A stretch of 64,000 nt of DNA from an uncultured Paraprevotella sp. (GCA_944321975.1 CALUNJ010000001.1:1-64000); one strand, 5' to 3'; numbered from the stretch's first letter, positions 44,908 to 55,122 are shown. Made by a program: numbers and translations. The notes: generated from the letters alone by a model not told the origin.

Positions 44908-45351
44908 TTATTTCACCGGCATCTTGTCGATGCGCTTTTGGTGGCGTCCGCCTTCGAAGTCGGTGGCGAAAAACTCATCCATGATCTTGCGCGCCATGTC
45001 CGTGTCGATGAAGCGTCCCGGCATGACCAGGATGTTGGCATCGTTGTGCTGGCGGCACAAATGGGCGATTTCCGGAATCCAGCTCAGCCCGGCGCGGATG
45101 CCCTGGTGTTTGTTCAGGGTCATGCTGATGCCTTCGCCGCTGCCGCAGATGGCAATGCCCGGGTAGCATTCGCCGCGTTCCACGGCGAGTGCCAAAGGAT
45201 GGGCATAGTCGGCATAATCGCAACTGGCTTCGGAGTCGGTGCCGAAATCGCGGTAGGCGTAACCTTTCTCCTCCAAGTATTGCTTGACGAACTGCTTGAG
45301 GGCGAATCCCGCGTGGTCTGAAGCCAGACCTACAGTCTTTACCTCCATCAT
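44908..45351 (-). CDS. rpiB: Ribose-5-phosphate isomerase B
   Basis: A 147-residue enzyme that interconverts ribose 5-phosphate and ribulose 5-phosphate. Family marks are VGLASDHAGFALK with the active-site histidine, DYADYAHPLA, AICGSGEGISMTLNK with the catalytic cysteine, and HNDANILVMPGR. Its ATG overlaps the transketolase stop by one base (TGATG), so they are translationally coupled. It ends the ara gene run, linking L-arabinose breakdown to the pentose phosphate pathway. Confidence 0.93.
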   Translation of the reverse strand: MMEVKTVGLASDHAGFALKQFVKQYLEEKGYAYRDFGTDSEASCDYADYAHPLALAVERGECYPGIAICGSGEGISMTLNKHQGIRAGLSWIPEIAHLCRQHNDANILVMPGRFIDTDMARKIMDEFFATDFEGGRHQKRIDKMPVK

Positions 45352-47366
45352 CAGAGCATGGCTTTAACTTGGTTATACACGTTCTGCGCCGTGAAGCCGA
45401 GCTTCTCGTCGAGCACCTTGTAGGGCGCGGAGAATCCGAAGCTCTCCAGTCCGAACACCTTGCCGTTGGCACCTACCAAACCTTGGAGGTTGACGGGCAG
45501 TCCGGCGGTGAGGCCGAAGATTTTGGCACCGGCAGGCAGGACGCTCTCCTGATAGTCGGGGCACTGGCTGCGGAACAAGCCTTCGGACGGGCAGCTGACG
45601 ATGCGCACCTTCACGCCGTCGGCGCGCAGAAGGGCCGCACCGGCCACGAGGGTGGACACTTCGGAACCGGAAGCCACGAGGATGACATCCGGGTTCTCGT
45701 CCGAACCGGCCACGATGTAGGCACCCTTGGCGGCCTGGCTGTAGTCGTTGCCGGCGGGGAGCATCTCGATGTTCTGGCGGGAAAGGATGAGGGCCGACGG
45801 GGTGTCGGTATTTTCCATGGCCAGTTTCCAGCAGGCCGTGGTCTCTTCGGCATCGGCCGGACGGAGTACGAGCAGGGAGTTCTGTCCGTGGTGGTTCTTC
45901 AACTTCTCCATCAGGCGGATCTGGGCCTCTTGCTCCACGGGTTCGTGGGTCGGGCCGTCCTCACCCACGCGGAAGGCATCGTGGGTCCAAATGAACTTGA
46001 CGGGCACTTGCATCAGCGCGGCCATGCGGACGGCCGGCTTCATGTAGTCGGAGAATACGAAGAACGTGCCGCAAGCCGCGATGACACCGCCGTGGAGCAT
46101 CATGCCGATGCAGCAGCAGGCCATGGTGAGTTCGGCCACGCCGGCTTGGAAGAAAGCACCGCTGAAGTCGCCCGAAGTGAAGGCGTGGGTCTTCTTCAGG
46201 AAGCCGTCGGTCTTGTCGGAATTGGAAAGGTCGGCGGAAGCGCAGATCATGTTGGGCACTTGTTCGGCCAATGCGCCCAGCACGGCGGCGGAAGCGTTTC
46301 GGGTGGCGTCGCCGGCTTTCTGTTGGATGGCGGCCCAGTCCACCTTGGGTGCCGCGCCGCTGAACCATTCGGCCTGCTGTGCGGCCTTTTCAGGATTTTC
46401 GGCAGCCCATGCCTTTTCCTCTTCGTAGCGGGCTGCCACGATGCCTTTCAGTTCGGCGGCACGGTTGGCGTAGAGCTCTTTCACGTCGTCAAAGATGACG
46501 AACGGGTTTTCCGGGTCGGCGCCCAGGTTGACCATCGTGTTCTTGTAGGCATCCCCGCCGAGCGGCGCGCCGTGGGTCTTGCAGTTGTGCTCGTAGGACG
46601 AGTTGTCGGCCTTGCGGGCGCCTTTGCCCATGATGCACTTGCCGATGATGAGTGTCGGGCGCTTGCCTTCGGCCTTGGCCGCCTTGAGTGCCTCGCGGAT
46701 TTCGTCGCAGTCGTTGCCGTTGATCTCGATGACGTTCCAGTTCCATGCGCGGTATTTCATGGCCGTGTTCTCGCTGGTGACGTCCTTGGTCTCGGTGGAG
46801 AGCTGGATGTCGTTGGAGTCATAGAACATGATGAGGTTGTCCAGCCCGAGGCAGCCGGCGATGCGGCCCGCGCCTTGGGAAATCTCTTCTTGCACGCCGC
46901 CATCGGAAATGTAGGCATAGATGGTTTCCTTGGCAAATGTCGGGTTGCCGGTGCGGGCAGCCAGGAACTTGGCCGCGATGGCCGCGCCTACGGCAAACAC
47001 ATGGCCTTGGCCGAGCGGGCCGGAGGTGTTTTCGATGCCGCGCATGACGTCCACTTCCGGGTGTCCGGGAGTGGGGGAGCCCCATTGGCGCAGCTGCTGC
47101 AACTCATCAAGCGAGAACTTGCCGATGAGGGCCAGTTGCGAATAGAGCATGGGCGCCATGTGCCCGGGGTCGAGGAAGAAACGGTCGCGGCCTTCCCATT
47201 TCGGGTTTTCCGGATCATATTGCAGGAACTCCGAATACAACACATTGATGAAGTCGGCACCGCCCATGGCACCGCCCGGATGTCCGGATTTCGCTTTTTC
47301 TACCATAGAGGCAGCCAGAATGCGGATGTTGTCGGCTGCGTGGTTCATTACTTGTTTGCTGTTCAT
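45351..47366 (-). CDS. tkt: Transketolase
   Basis: A 671-residue thiamine-diphosphate enzyme. The N-terminal domain has KSGHPGGAMGGADF, HGHVFAVGAA-like GPLGQGHVFAVG, and the ThDP/metal motif beginning YISDGGVQEE. The middle domain has FFQAGVAELTM and HDAFRVGEDGPTHEP. It moves two-carbon units between sugar phosphates and would process xylulose 5-phosphate made from L-arabinose. It lies 29 bp after araB and overlaps rpiB. Despite the wider role of transketolase, its place in the ara run suggests a copy dedicated to pentose use. Confidence 0.93.
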   Translation of the reverse strand: MNSKQVMNHAADNIRILAASMVEKAKSGHPGGAMGGADFINVLYSEFLQYDPENPKWEGRDRFFLDPGHMAPMLYSQLALIGKFSLDELQQLRQWGSPTPGHPEVDVMRGIENTSGPLGQGHVFAVGAAIAAKFLAARTGNPTFAKETIYAYISDGGVQEEISQGAGRIAGCLGLDNLIMFYDSNDIQLSTETKDVTSENTAMKYRAWNWNVIEINGNDCDEIREALKAAKAEGKRPTLIIGKCIMGKGARKADNSSYEHNCKTHGAPLGGDAYKNTMVNLGADPENPFVIFDDVKELYANRAAELKGIVAARYEEEKAWAAENPEKAAQQAEWFSGAAPKVDWAAIQQKAGDATRNASAAVLGALAEQVPNMICASADLSNSDKTDGFLKKTHAFTSGDFSGAFFQAGVAELTMACCCIGMMLHGGVIAACGTFFVFSDYMKPAVRMAALMQVPVKFIWTHDAFRVGEDGPTHEPVEQEAQIRLMEKLKNHHGQNSLLVLRPADAEETTACWKLAMENTDTPSALILSRQNIEMLPAGNDYSQAAKGAYIVAGSDENPDVILVASGSEVSTLVAGAALLRADGVKVRIVSCPSEGLFRSQCPDYQESVLPAGAKIFGLTAGLPVNLQGLVGANGKVFGLESFGFSAPYKVLDEKLGFTAQNVYNQVKAML

Positions 47367-47395
47367 GTGAATAAGGAATTTATTAAGTTAGGTTT

Positions 47396-48994
47396 TTATT
47401 TCTTGAATTGGACGGCTGCTTCTTCAATGGGCAGTCCGGCCTTGTAATTCTCAATGTAGGCATTGAATCCTGCCACGTCTTCGGCCGTGGGAGAAATTTC
47501 GATGCCGGCATCTCCGGCGAATACTTGTTCATCAAGGAAATCGGCAAGAGATTGCCTCTTCGCGTTGTTCACCAGATAGGAGGCCAGCAAGGCGATGCCC
47601 CATGCGCCGCCTTCCCCGGCCGTTTTCATCGCTGAAATAGGCGAGTTGATGGCTGCGGCAAGAATCCTTTGCCCCACGCCTTTGGTGCGGAACAGGCCGC
47701 CATGCCCTGTGATGCGGTCAACTTTGATTTTCTCTTCCTTGAACAGGATGTCGTTGCCGATTTTGAGCACACCGACAGAAGCATACAAATTGGCCCGCAT
47801 GAAGTTGGCGAGAGTGAACTTGTCGTTGGCCGAGCGCACGAACAAGGGGCGGCCTTCGGCGAGTCCCGTGACGGGTTCGCCCGAGAAATAGTTATAGGAA
47901 ATGAGCCCGCCGCAGTCGGCGTTGCCCGTGAGGGCGTGATTGTAGAGCTTGCCGTAAAGCTCGTCCATGTTGACGGGGACGCCCAACAGTTCTTGGTATT
48001 CTTTGAATATGTTAACCCAAGCGTTGAGGTCGGATGTGCAGTTGTTGCAATGCACCATCGCCACGAGGCTGCCGTCCGGGGTAGTCACCATGTCGATCAT
48101 CTCATAGGGTTTGGACAGTTCTTTTTCCAAAACAATCATGGAGAAAGAAGATGTGCCGGCCGATACGTTGCCGGTGCGTTGCTTCACGGCGTTGGTGGCT
48201 GCCATGCCGGTACCTGCGTCGCCTTCGGGCGGGCATACGGGGATGCCGGCTTTCAGGTGTCCGGACACGTCCAGCTTCTTGGCTCCTTCGGGTGTGAGGA
48301 AACCTGCATTTTCACCTGCAACCAACACTTTGGGCAGGATGTCTGTGAGTTTCCAGCCATAGCCTTTCGGGGCAATCAGCTTGTCGAACTTGGCCACCAT
48401 CTCGGCCGAATAGTTTTTCGTATCCGGGTCGATAGGGAGCATGCCGGAAGCATCACCGATGCCCAGCACTTTCTGGCCTGTGATTTGCCAATGCACGTAA
48501 CCGGCCAGTGTGGTTAGGAAGTCAATATCCTTGACGTGTTCTTCGTTGTCCAGGATGGCCTGGTAGAGGTGGGAAATGCTCCACCGCAAGGGAATGTTGT
48601 AAACGAACAGTTCCGACAAGGCGGCAGCCGCTTGTCCGGTGTTGGTATTTCTCCATGTGCGGAAAGGCACGAGGATTTCTTCTTTTGTGTTAAAAGGCAT
48701 ATAGCCGTGCATCATGGCGCTGATGCCGATGGCGGCCAACGACTCGATTTCGATGTCGTATTGTTCTTTCACGTTGGCGCGAAGGTCGGCATAGCAATCT
48801 TGCAAGCCATACCATATCGCTTCGATGCTGTATGTCCAAAGCCCGTCCACCAACTGGTTCTCCCATGTGTGGCTTCCTTGGGCGATGGGTTTGTTCTCCG
48901 GGTCAATCAAGACGGCTTTGATGCGGGTGGAACCGAATTCGATTCCCAGGATGGCTTTGCCGGACTCGATGACTGACTTTGCGTCTGAATTCAT
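47396..48994 (-). CDS. araB: FGGY-family pentulose kinase, probable L-ribulokinase
   Basis: A 532-residue carbohydrate kinase. The N-terminal phosphate loop is [18 protein letters not shown]; the catalytic region [13 protein letters not shown] and the second ATPase motif [11 protein letters not shown] follow, then [17 protein letters not shown] in the C-terminal half. The family also includes xylulokinases, so sequence alone is not decisive. Because it lies with araA, araD and araR, it most likely phosphorylates L-ribulose. A hairpin separates it from araA upstream. Confidence 0.85.
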   Translation of the reverse strand: MNSDAKSVIESGKAILGIEFGSTRIKAVLIDPENKPIAQGSHTWENQLVDGLWTYSIEAIWYGLQDCYADLRANVKEQYDIEIESLAAIGISAMMHGYMPFNTKEEILVPFRTWRNTNTGQAAAALSELFVYNIPLRWSISHLYQAILDNEEHVKDIDFLTTLAGYVHWQITGQKVLGIGDASGMLPIDPDTKNYSAEMVAKFDKLIAPKGYGWKLTDILPKVLVAGENAGFLTPEGAKKLDVSGHLKAGIPVCPPEGDAGTGMAATNAVKQRTGNVSAGTSSFSMIVLEKELSKPYEMIDMVTTPDGSLVAMVHCNNCTSDLNAWVNIFKEYQELLGVPVNMDELYGKLYNHALTGNADCGGLISYNYFSGEPVTGLAEGRPLFVRSANDKFTLANFMRANLYASVGVLKIGNDILFKEEKIKVDRITGHGGLFRTKGVGQRILAAAINSPISAMKTAGEGGAWGIALLASYLVNNAKRQSLADFLDEQVFAGDAGIEISPTAEDVAGFNAYIENYKAGLPIEEAAVQFKK

Positions 48995-49040
48995 ATTAAA
49001 AAAGTGGTTTTAAGTAGATAATAAGGTTGAAACAGGAAAA

Positions 49041-49079
49041 GGAAACGTCCCGGCGGGCATCGCCAACCGGGCGTTTCCC
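49041..49079 (-). terminator. Hairpin between araA and araB
   Basis: On the minus strand the arms GGAAACGCCCGG and CCGGGACGTTTCC pair with one bulged base around a loop of about 13 nt; TTTTCC follows. It lies within an otherwise uninterrupted operon, so it may attenuate or process the transcript rather than end it. Confidence 0.55.
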
Positions 49080-49102
49080 ATTTTATATCTGTTTGTGGAA
49101 GT

Positions 49103-50629
49103 TTAGCACAAGGCCTTGTTCAGCATGTAATAGACTTCGTTCATGCGAAGTTCTTTCTTGAATCCTTCGATGGTTGTTTCCTTGCCGATGTGAATCATCT
49201 CGATGCCTGCGATTTCGGCATAGTCTTCCCAATATTCGGCCGTCAGGTCGTAGGAGAAGCAGGAGTGGTGTGTGCCACCGGCCAAAATCCATGCGCCGGC
49301 ACCCACTTCGAAGTTGGGTTGCGGAATCCACAAGGCGGAAGCCACTGGCAACTTGGGCAGAGGTTTCGGTTCGATGCATTCCACGTCGTTCACGATGAGG
49401 CGGAAGCGGTTGCCCAAGTCAACGACTGTAGCGGTGCAACCTGCGCCGGTCTTTGATGTGAACACGAGACGTGCGGTTTGGCTCTTGCGGATGCCGATGC
49501 CGAGGAAGTGCACTTCCAAACGCGGCTTTTGGGCTGCGATGAGCGGGCATACTTCCAACATGTGGGCTTGCAGGATGGCACTGTTCGCGCCATCGAAGTT
49601 CAACGTGTAGTCTTCCAGGAACGAGCAACCGTTGGGCAGGCCTTGGTTCATCACCCATACCGAGCGGTAGAGTGCGGCGGACTTCCAGTCGCCTTCGGCA
49701 CCGAAGCCATAGCCTTCAGCCATGAGACGTTGTGAAGCCAAGCCCGGAATTTGGTCGAAGTGGCTGCCGTCGGTCTGACCCAGGTCATCGAAGTTCGTAG
49801 TGAAGCCCTTGGCTCCTTTGTCTTTCAGGATGGCGCGGAGAGCTAATTCTGCCTTTGCCGAGTTCCAGACTTTCTGGTAGGCTTCGGTGGATTTGTCTTC
49901 CAAGGCGGCATCGTGGTCGTATTCGTTGAAATAAGTTTGCACCAAGGCGTCCACGTCTGCGTCTTGCACCTTGCTGTGGTATTCCATCAGTTCGCTGGCC
50001 GGGCAGTAGTCCACGTGGTAACCCATGCGCTGTTCGGCTTCTACTTTGTCGCCGTCGGTCACGGCCACGTTGTTCATCTGGTCGCCAAAGCGGATGATCA
50101 ACATGTCTTGTGCATCAGCCCATGCGGCGCAGACACGCATCCACACGGCAATCTTATGCTGGGTGGCTTCGTCCTGCCAATAGCCTACGACCACCTTGCG
50201 GCGGATGCGCATGCGGGTGCAGATGTGGCCGAACTCGCGGTCGCCGTGGGCGGACTGGTTCAGGTTCATGAAGTCCATGTCCATGGTGTCCCAGGGGATT
50301 TCCTTGTTGAACTGGGTGTGGAGGTGGAGCAGGGGCTTCTTGAGCTGCTGCAGGCCGTGGATCCACATCTTGGCCGGCGAGAAGGTGTGCATCCACGTGA
50401 TGACGCCGATGCACTTTTCATCGTTGTTGGCGGCCTTGAACACGGCTTCCACTTCCTTGGAGGAGTTGGCCGTGCCTTTATATACGACTTTCACGGGGAG
50501 CTTGCCCGATGCGTTCAGCCCGTTTACCATTTCGGTGGAGTGGCCGTCAACGGCTATCACTGCGTCACCGCCGTACAGGAGCTGCGCCCCTGTCACGAAC
50601 CATACTTCATACTGATCAAATGCGTTCAT
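49103..50629 (-). CDS. araA: L-arabinose isomerase
   Basis: A 508-residue enzyme that converts L-arabinose to L-ribulose with Mn2+. It begins MNAFDQYEVWFVTGAQLLYG as in the family. Metal and substrate residues appear in GAEGDWKSAALYR, NGCSFLEDYTLNF, HMLEVCPLIA and GGTHHSCFSYD. The protein is expected to be a cytosolic hexamer. It is preceded by araD (58 bp) and followed by a hairpin and araB. The length matches known AraA proteins. Confidence 0.96.
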   Translation of the reverse strand: MNAFDQYEVWFVTGAQLLYGGDAVIAVDGHSTEMVNGLNASGKLPVKVVYKGTANSSKEVEAVFKAANNDEKCIGVITWMHTFSPAKMWIHGLQQLKKPLLHLHTQFNKEIPWDTMDMDFMNLNQSAHGDREFGHICTRMRIRRKVVVGYWQDEATQHKIAVWMRVCAAWADAQDMLIIRFGDQMNNVAVTDGDKVEAEQRMGYHVDYCPASELMEYHSKVQDADVDALVQTYFNEYDHDAALEDKSTEAYQKVWNSAKAELALRAILKDKGAKGFTTNFDDLGQTDGSHFDQIPGLASQRLMAEGYGFGAEGDWKSAALYRSVWVMNQGLPNGCSFLEDYTLNFDGANSAILQAHMLEVCPLIAAQKPRLEVHFLGIGIRKSQTARLVFTSKTGAGCTATVVDLGNRFRLIVNDVECIEPKPLPKLPVASALWIPQPNFEVGAGAWILAGGTHHSCFSYDLTAEYWEDYAEIAGIEMIHIGKETTIEGFKKELRMNEVYYMLNKALC

Positions 50630-50686
50630 GATGATAACTTTTTTAATGATTAAAGATCTGTTAGTTAATAAGACTCTCTTTCCTGT

Positions 50687-51382
50687 CTATTTCTTTTTTT
50701 GCCCGTAGTAAGCGTTGGGGCCGTGCTTGCGGTTGTAGTGCTTTTCGACGAGCAGGGGATTCATCGTCGTGCCGGGGTTGACCATGAAGGACACGAAGGC
50801 CATGTGGGCGCATTGTTCCATCACCTTGGCGTTGTAGACCGCGTTGGCCGGGCTTGTGCCCCAGCTGAAGGGGCCGTGGTTTTTCACCAGCACGCCCGGC
50901 GTGTGGTCGGGGTTGATGCCGATGAACCGCTTGACGATGACATTTCCCGTTTCCAATTCATAGTTGCCTTCTACTTCCTCCTTGGTCATGTCGTCCGTGC
51001 AGGGGATGGCCTCATGGAAATAGTCGGCATGGGTGGTGCCGATGTTGGGGATGTCCTTGCCCGCCTGCGCCCATGCGGTGGCATAGGTGGAGTGGGTGTG
51101 CACCACGCCCTGGATATTGGGGAACGCCTTGTAGAGCACGAGGTGGGTGGGCGTGTCCGACGACGGGTTGAGGTCGCCTTCCACGACTTTGCCTGTTTCC
51201 AGGTCCACCACCACCATGTCGGAGGCCTTCATGGTGTCGTAGTCCACGCCGCTGGGCTTGATGACCACCAGTCCTTTTTCGCGGTCGATGCCGGACACGT
51301 TGCCCCAAGTGAATATGACCAAGCCTTGTTTCACCAGATCGAGGTTGGCTTGATATACTTTCTCTTTCAGTTCTTCTAACAT
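50687..51382 (-). CDS. araD: L-ribulose-5-phosphate 4-epimerase
   Basis: A 231-residue class II aldolase-type enzyme. It converts L-ribulose 5-phosphate to D-xylulose 5-phosphate with a zinc ion. Visible marks are [25 protein letters not shown], the zinc histidines in [16 protein letters not shown] and later [12 protein letters not shown], and the C-terminal segment [12 protein letters not shown] with the catalytic tyrosine region. It lies 4 bp after araR and precedes araA. Confidence 0.95.
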   Translation of the reverse strand: MLEELKEKVYQANLDLVKQGLVIFTWGNVSGIDREKGLVVIKPSGVDYDTMKASDMVVVDLETGKVVEGDLNPSSDTPTHLVLYKAFPNIQGVVHTHSTYATAWAQAGKDIPNIGTTHADYFHEAIPCTDDMTKEEVEGNYELETGNVIVKRFIGINPDHTPGVLVKNHGPFSWGTSPANAVYNAKVMEQCAHMAFVSFMVNPGTTMNPLLVEKHYNRKHGPNAYYGQKKK

Positions 51383-51386
51383 AAGC

Positions 51387-52064
51387 CTATAATTTAAATT
51401 TCGGAGCCATCCGGTAAGTCTTTTCGTTGAACCTGTATAAGGCGGCTCCCCGTTTGGATCCCGTTTTGTCTATTAAGTCTGTTTTTTCGATAAAATCCAT
51501 CATGGCGACCTGTTTGCGGAAGTTCCGCTTGTCCATGCGTTTGCCATAGATGGCTTCATAGAGGTTCTGGAGTTGTGTGAGGGTGAACAGTTCCGGAAGC
51601 AGTTCGAAGCCCACCGGTTCGGAAGATGCTTTCCTCCGGAACCAGGCTAATGCCTGCTCCACCATCTGCTGATGGTCAAACACCAGAGGCGGAAGGCTAT
51701 CCAACGCGTTCCAAGACGCGTTGTGGCAATCCACCAGCTCCCTGTCGTATTCGTTGATGTTGATAAGGGCGGAGTAGGCCACGGAGATGACCCTTTCGCC
51801 CGGGTCGCGGTGGACGTCCCCGTAAGTGCCCACTTGCTCCATGTAAACGTTCTCAAGCCCGGTGAGTTCTTTCAGCACTCTTTGGGCGGCTTCGTCCACG
51901 CTTTCGTCTTCTTGCACGAATCCACCCATCAGCGACCAGCTCCCTTTTTGCGGCTCAAAATTCCGCTTCAACAAGAGCAGCTTGAGGCAGCCCTTGTCGA
52001 AGCCGAAAATGATGCAATCCACCGAGACGTAGAATTTCGGGTTTATGCCGTAATAGGTGGCCAT
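51387..52064 (-). CDS. araR: AraR, Nudix-type transcriptional regulator of arabinose use
   Basis: A 225-residue regulator: an N-terminal Nudix-like domain (about 1-140) fused to a winged-helix domain (about 150-225). The Nudix box reads G48-x5-E54-x7-R62-V63-x2-E66-L67-x-G69; the two positions normally held by catalytic glutamate are Val and Leu, so it should not hydrolyse nucleotides. This matches the AraR repressor family of Bacteroides, which responds to L-arabinose. It sits between the symporter and araD genes inside the operon it likely controls. No operator was proven; a candidate inverted repeat lies upstream of the first gene. Confidence 0.88.
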   Translation of the reverse strand: MATYYGINPKFYVSVDCIIFGFDKGCLKLLLLKRNFEPQKGSWSLMGGFVQEDESVDEAAQRVLKELTGLENVYMEQVGTYGDVHRDPGERVISVAYSALININEYDRELVDCHNASWNALDSLPPLVFDHQQMVEQALAWFRRKASSEPVGFELLPELFTLTQLQNLYEAIYGKRMDKRNFRKQVAMMDFIEKTDLIDKTGSKRGAALYRFNEKTYRMAPKFKL

Positions 52065-52101
52065 TGTTTCCTATATATATAATATGTAACAGGGGATTTC
52101 C

Positions 52102-53847
52102 TTACCAGAAGTAGGCATAGAACAATGCGCAGAGGGCTACTACGCCCAATGTGGCAATGACATCCCATACGTTCCAGCTGTCGCGGATGGCTTTCTTGTA
52201 GTCTTTCGTGAACGTGATGGCCGCAATCTGTTCCGCGCTGGGTTTCGGCGTAAAGGCCGATACCACGAACATGAAGACAATGATGAACACGAGCAGCCAC
52301 ACTTCGAAGATCAGCCAGTTGGTCTGCCAGAACCAGGTGGTATATTCCCAGAAGGCGCCTTCCATCGTGGCTTTCCCGGAATTGGTGAGCACGTTGGTGA
52401 GCAGGCGCACCATGCCGATCAGGAAACCGCCGATAAGCCCCCATTCGCCGGCCTTCGGCGTGATCCTCTTAGAGAAGATGCCGAGGGTGAACACGGCGAC
52501 CATGGCCGGGGCGATCAGGGACTGGATGTCTTGGAGGTAGGAATACAGGTTGCCCATGTTCATCATGATGGGCATCCATGCCAATCCCAAGAGCACGACA
52601 ACCACGGTGGCGACACGGCCGACGAACACGTAGTGGCTTTCGCTCATGCCTTTTTTCATCGGCTTGTAGAAGTCTTCGGTGAACAGCGTGGCGCAGCTGT
52701 TGAAAAAGGCCGCCAAAGAGGCCACGAGGGCGCAGATGAAGCCGATGGTCACAATGCCTTTCACGCCTGCGGGCAGGATGTTCTTCACCATCATGGCGAA
52801 GGCGCCGTCCGTGTCATGGGTGTTGGTGATGTCCATGACGATGCCGCTACCAGCTTTTTGGGAAAGCGCGAAAGCGACCATGCCGGGAATCAGGAACATG
52901 AAAACCGGGAGGAGCTTGAAATAACCGGCGGCAATGGAACCGCGGCGGGCGCGTTTCATGACCACTTCATTACTTTCGCCTTTGGTCTGCCCGAGGACAC
53001 GTTGTACGATGTGCTGGTCTGTGCACCAATACCAAAAGCCGATGATGGAAGCGCCGAGGAATACTACATAGCCCGGGAATTGCGGATACATCGGGTCGTT
53101 AGGGTCTGTGTGGAACATGTGGGTCGTTCCGAAACCGTCGTGTGCGGCATTACATACGGCCATCATTTGCGACCATCCTTCTGTGATACTCCCGTCGCCC
53201 AGCATGTTCAGTCCCAGGAACAGGACGAGGAAGGAGCCGATGATCAGGATGGGGGTCTGGATGGCGGACAAGGTCATCACGCCTTTCATGCCGCCGAACA
53301 CTGTGAACACGGCCGTGACGGCAATCAGGCCGATGGCGCCATACCAAAATGGCAACCCAAGCAGGTATTCGAAGAAGATGCCGCCCGTGAATGCGGTTAC
53401 GGAAACCTTGGTCAGCACATAGGCAATCAGTGTGATGATGGACAGCCATGAACCTGTACGCTGGGTGTAGCGGAACTTGAGGAAATCCGGCATGGTGATG
53501 ATTTTACCCATCTTGTTGTTCAGCAGCTGGTAGAACGGCACGAACAACCATCCGAGGATCAAGATCATCCAGCCTTGCATTTCCCAATGCGCCATGCCCA
53601 CGCCGTCTTTCGCGCCCGTTCCGGCAAGGCCGACGAGGTGCTCGGAACCGATGTTGGCCGCGAAGATGGCTGCACCGATGATGTACCAAGGTTCGCCTTT
53701 GCCGAAAAGGTAGTCCTGGCTGTCGGCACCCTGCATTTTCTCTTTGTCTTTTTTGATGGCGCGATAAATCGCCCACACGATGGCCAAGATTCCGATGGCC
53801 AGCACCGCCCAGTCGAGCCAGACGAATTCATTTGTAGTCCAATTCAT
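52102..53847 (-). CDS. Sodium:solute symporter, probable L-arabinose importer
   Basis: A 581-residue inner-membrane protein with about 14 helices, of the SSS family (LeuT fold). Marks are GAAIFAANIGSEHLVGLAG in the first core helix, TGGIFFEYLLG, FGGMKGVMTLSAIQ and the C-terminal NSCATLFTEDFYKP segment. Its place in the ara run between the mutarotase and araR genes indicates sodium-driven import of L-arabinose. The related Bacteroides locus carries a symporter at the same place. A bracketing gap of 36 bp on each side supports co-transcription. Confidence 0.88.
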   Translation of the reverse strand: MNWTTNEFVWLDWAVLAIGILAIVWAIYRAIKKDKEKMQGADSQDYLFGKGEPWYIIGAAIFAANIGSEHLVGLAGTGAKDGVGMAHWEMQGWMILILGWLFVPFYQLLNNKMGKIITMPDFLKFRYTQRTGSWLSIITLIAYVLTKVSVTAFTGGIFFEYLLGLPFWYGAIGLIAVTAVFTVFGGMKGVMTLSAIQTPILIIGSFLVLFLGLNMLGDGSITEGWSQMMAVCNAAHDGFGTTHMFHTDPNDPMYPQFPGYVVFLGASIIGFWYWCTDQHIVQRVLGQTKGESNEVVMKRARRGSIAAGYFKLLPVFMFLIPGMVAFALSQKAGSGIVMDITNTHDTDGAFAMMVKNILPAGVKGIVTIGFICALVASLAAFFNSCATLFTEDFYKPMKKGMSESHYVFVGRVATVVVVLLGLAWMPIMMNMGNLYSYLQDIQSLIAPAMVAVFTLGIFSKRITPKAGEWGLIGGFLIGMVRLLTNVLTNSGKATMEGAFWEYTTWFWQTNWLIFEVWLLVFIIVFMFVVSAFTPKPSAEQIAAITFTKDYKKAIRDSWNVWDVIATLGVVALCALFYAYFW

Positions 53848-53883
53848 GGTTTTGTTTTTTGTTTGATTCCGTTAATGATTAAT

Positions 53884-55032
53884 TTATTTTTCCACAGTGA
53901 ATTTGAAGATACATTCGCTTTCATAAGTCTGTCCCGGCTCGAGGATGACAGACGGCCACTCCGGTTTGTTGGGGCTGTCGGGATAGTGCTGGGTTTCCAG
54001 GCAAACGGAGGCACGTTGGTTGTAGATGATGCCTTTCTTGCCGCTCAAGGTGCCGTCGAGGAAATTGCCCGAGTATACTTGTATGCCCGGTTCGTTGGTG
54101 TAGACTTCCAACGAGATGCCGCTTGTGGGCGAGGTCAGCTTGGCTGCCAGTTGTGTGATGTCGCCATTCGTGTTCAGCACCCAGTTGTGGTCATAGCCGT
54201 TGCCGTTTTTCACTTGTTCGAACTCGAACTTGTCAATGTCCTGTCCCACAGCTTTCGGGGTGGTGAAGTCCATCGGCGTGTCTTTCACAGGAAGGATCTC
54301 CCCGGTGGTCATGTAGGTGCTGTCCACTGGAGTATACGTGTCGGCATTGACATACAGGATGTGATCCGTGGCCGGTTGGGACGGGTCGCCGGAAAGGTTG
54401 AAATAGGAGTGGTTGGTCATGTTGATGACCGTTTTCTTGTCGGTCGTCGCTTCATATTTGATATCCAGCGCATTGTCGCTTGTCAGGGTGTAAGTCACCG
54501 TGGCTGTGACGGCTCCGGGGAAGTCCTCGTCTCCGTCGGGCGAGTGCATGGTCATGGTGATCACGCTGTCGTTCACTTGCTGTCCTTCATAGACTTGGTA
54601 TTGCCATCCCTTCGGGCCGCCGTGCAGGCAATGGCCAAAGTTGTTGGTCGGCAGTTGGATGGAGTCGCCGTCGATCACAAGGATGCCCTTGTTGATGCGG
54701 TTGGCATAACGGCCTATGGCCGCGCCGAAATCGCTGGGCTTGTTGATGTAGTCGGCCACGCTGTCGAAACCGAGGACGACATCGCGCAGGGTGCCGTTCT
54801 TGTCCGGAACCATGATGGACACGATCCGGCCGCCGAAATTGGTCACACAGACTTCCATGCCATTGGCGTTCTTGAGGGTGAACAGACTTGTCGGTTTGCC
54901 GTTGACTTCACTTACGAAATTTTCAGGGTCAAGTCCTGAAACCGTTAGGTTACTTTGGGGTTGTTGGCTGCAGGAAGCCAGCAATGCGGTTAAGAAACCC
55001 GCGCTCACGAATGCATGTTTAACATTTTTCAT
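53884..55032 (-). CDS. Aldose 1-epimerase (mutarotase) lipoprotein of the arabinose locus
   Basis: A 382-residue mutarotase. Unlike the cytosolic paralogue at 58541 it has a lipoprotein signal: MKNVKHAFVSAGFLT followed by lipobox LLASC (C21). The galactose-mutarotase fold shows IGRYANRINKG, HGGPKGWQYQVYEG with a catalytic histidine, NMTNHSYFNLSG with the second histidine, and VYTNEPGIQVYSGN with the acidic base. It would interconvert alpha- and beta-L-arabinose in the periplasm for the symporter. It is the first gene of the ara run; AraM is the name used in Bacteroides. Confidence 0.87.
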   Translation of the reverse strand: MKNVKHAFVSAGFLTALLASCSQQPQSNLTVSGLDPENFVSEVNGKPTSLFTLKNANGMEVCVTNFGGRIVSIMVPDKNGTLRDVVLGFDSVADYINKPSDFGAAIGRYANRINKGILVIDGDSIQLPTNNFGHCLHGGPKGWQYQVYEGQQVNDSVITMTMHSPDGDEDFPGAVTATVTYTLTSDNALDIKYEATTDKKTVINMTNHSYFNLSGDPSQPATDHILYVNADTYTPVDSTYMTTGEILPVKDTPMDFTTPKAVGQDIDKFEFEQVKNGNGYDHNWVLNTNGDITQLAAKLTSPTSGISLEVYTNEPGIQVYSGNFLDGTLSGKKGIIYNQRASVCLETQHYPDSPNKPEWPSVILEPGQTYESECIFKFTVEK

Positions 55033-55065
55033 GGCTCGTAATTTAAAATTGTTTTTAATTGTGTG

Positions 55066-55073
55066 TAAAGATA
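55066..55073 (-). promoter_or_regulatory. -7 promoter element of the ara operon
   Basis: On the minus strand TATCTTTA differs from TAnnTTTG at the last base and lies 33 nt before the mutarotase ATG. A TTTG lies 24 nt upstream, slightly too far for the -33 position. Confidence 0.35.
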
Positions 55074-55122
55074 CTATTTCTTTTTTTATTTCATCTGCAA
55101 ATATATATGTTTTTGGGCATAG

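Noticed and set aside
45369..47447. 692-codon plus-strand open frame antisense to transketolase
   Set aside because: It lies opposite a gene with clear transketolase motifs, has no family features, and such long antisense frames arise from the codon bias of this genome.
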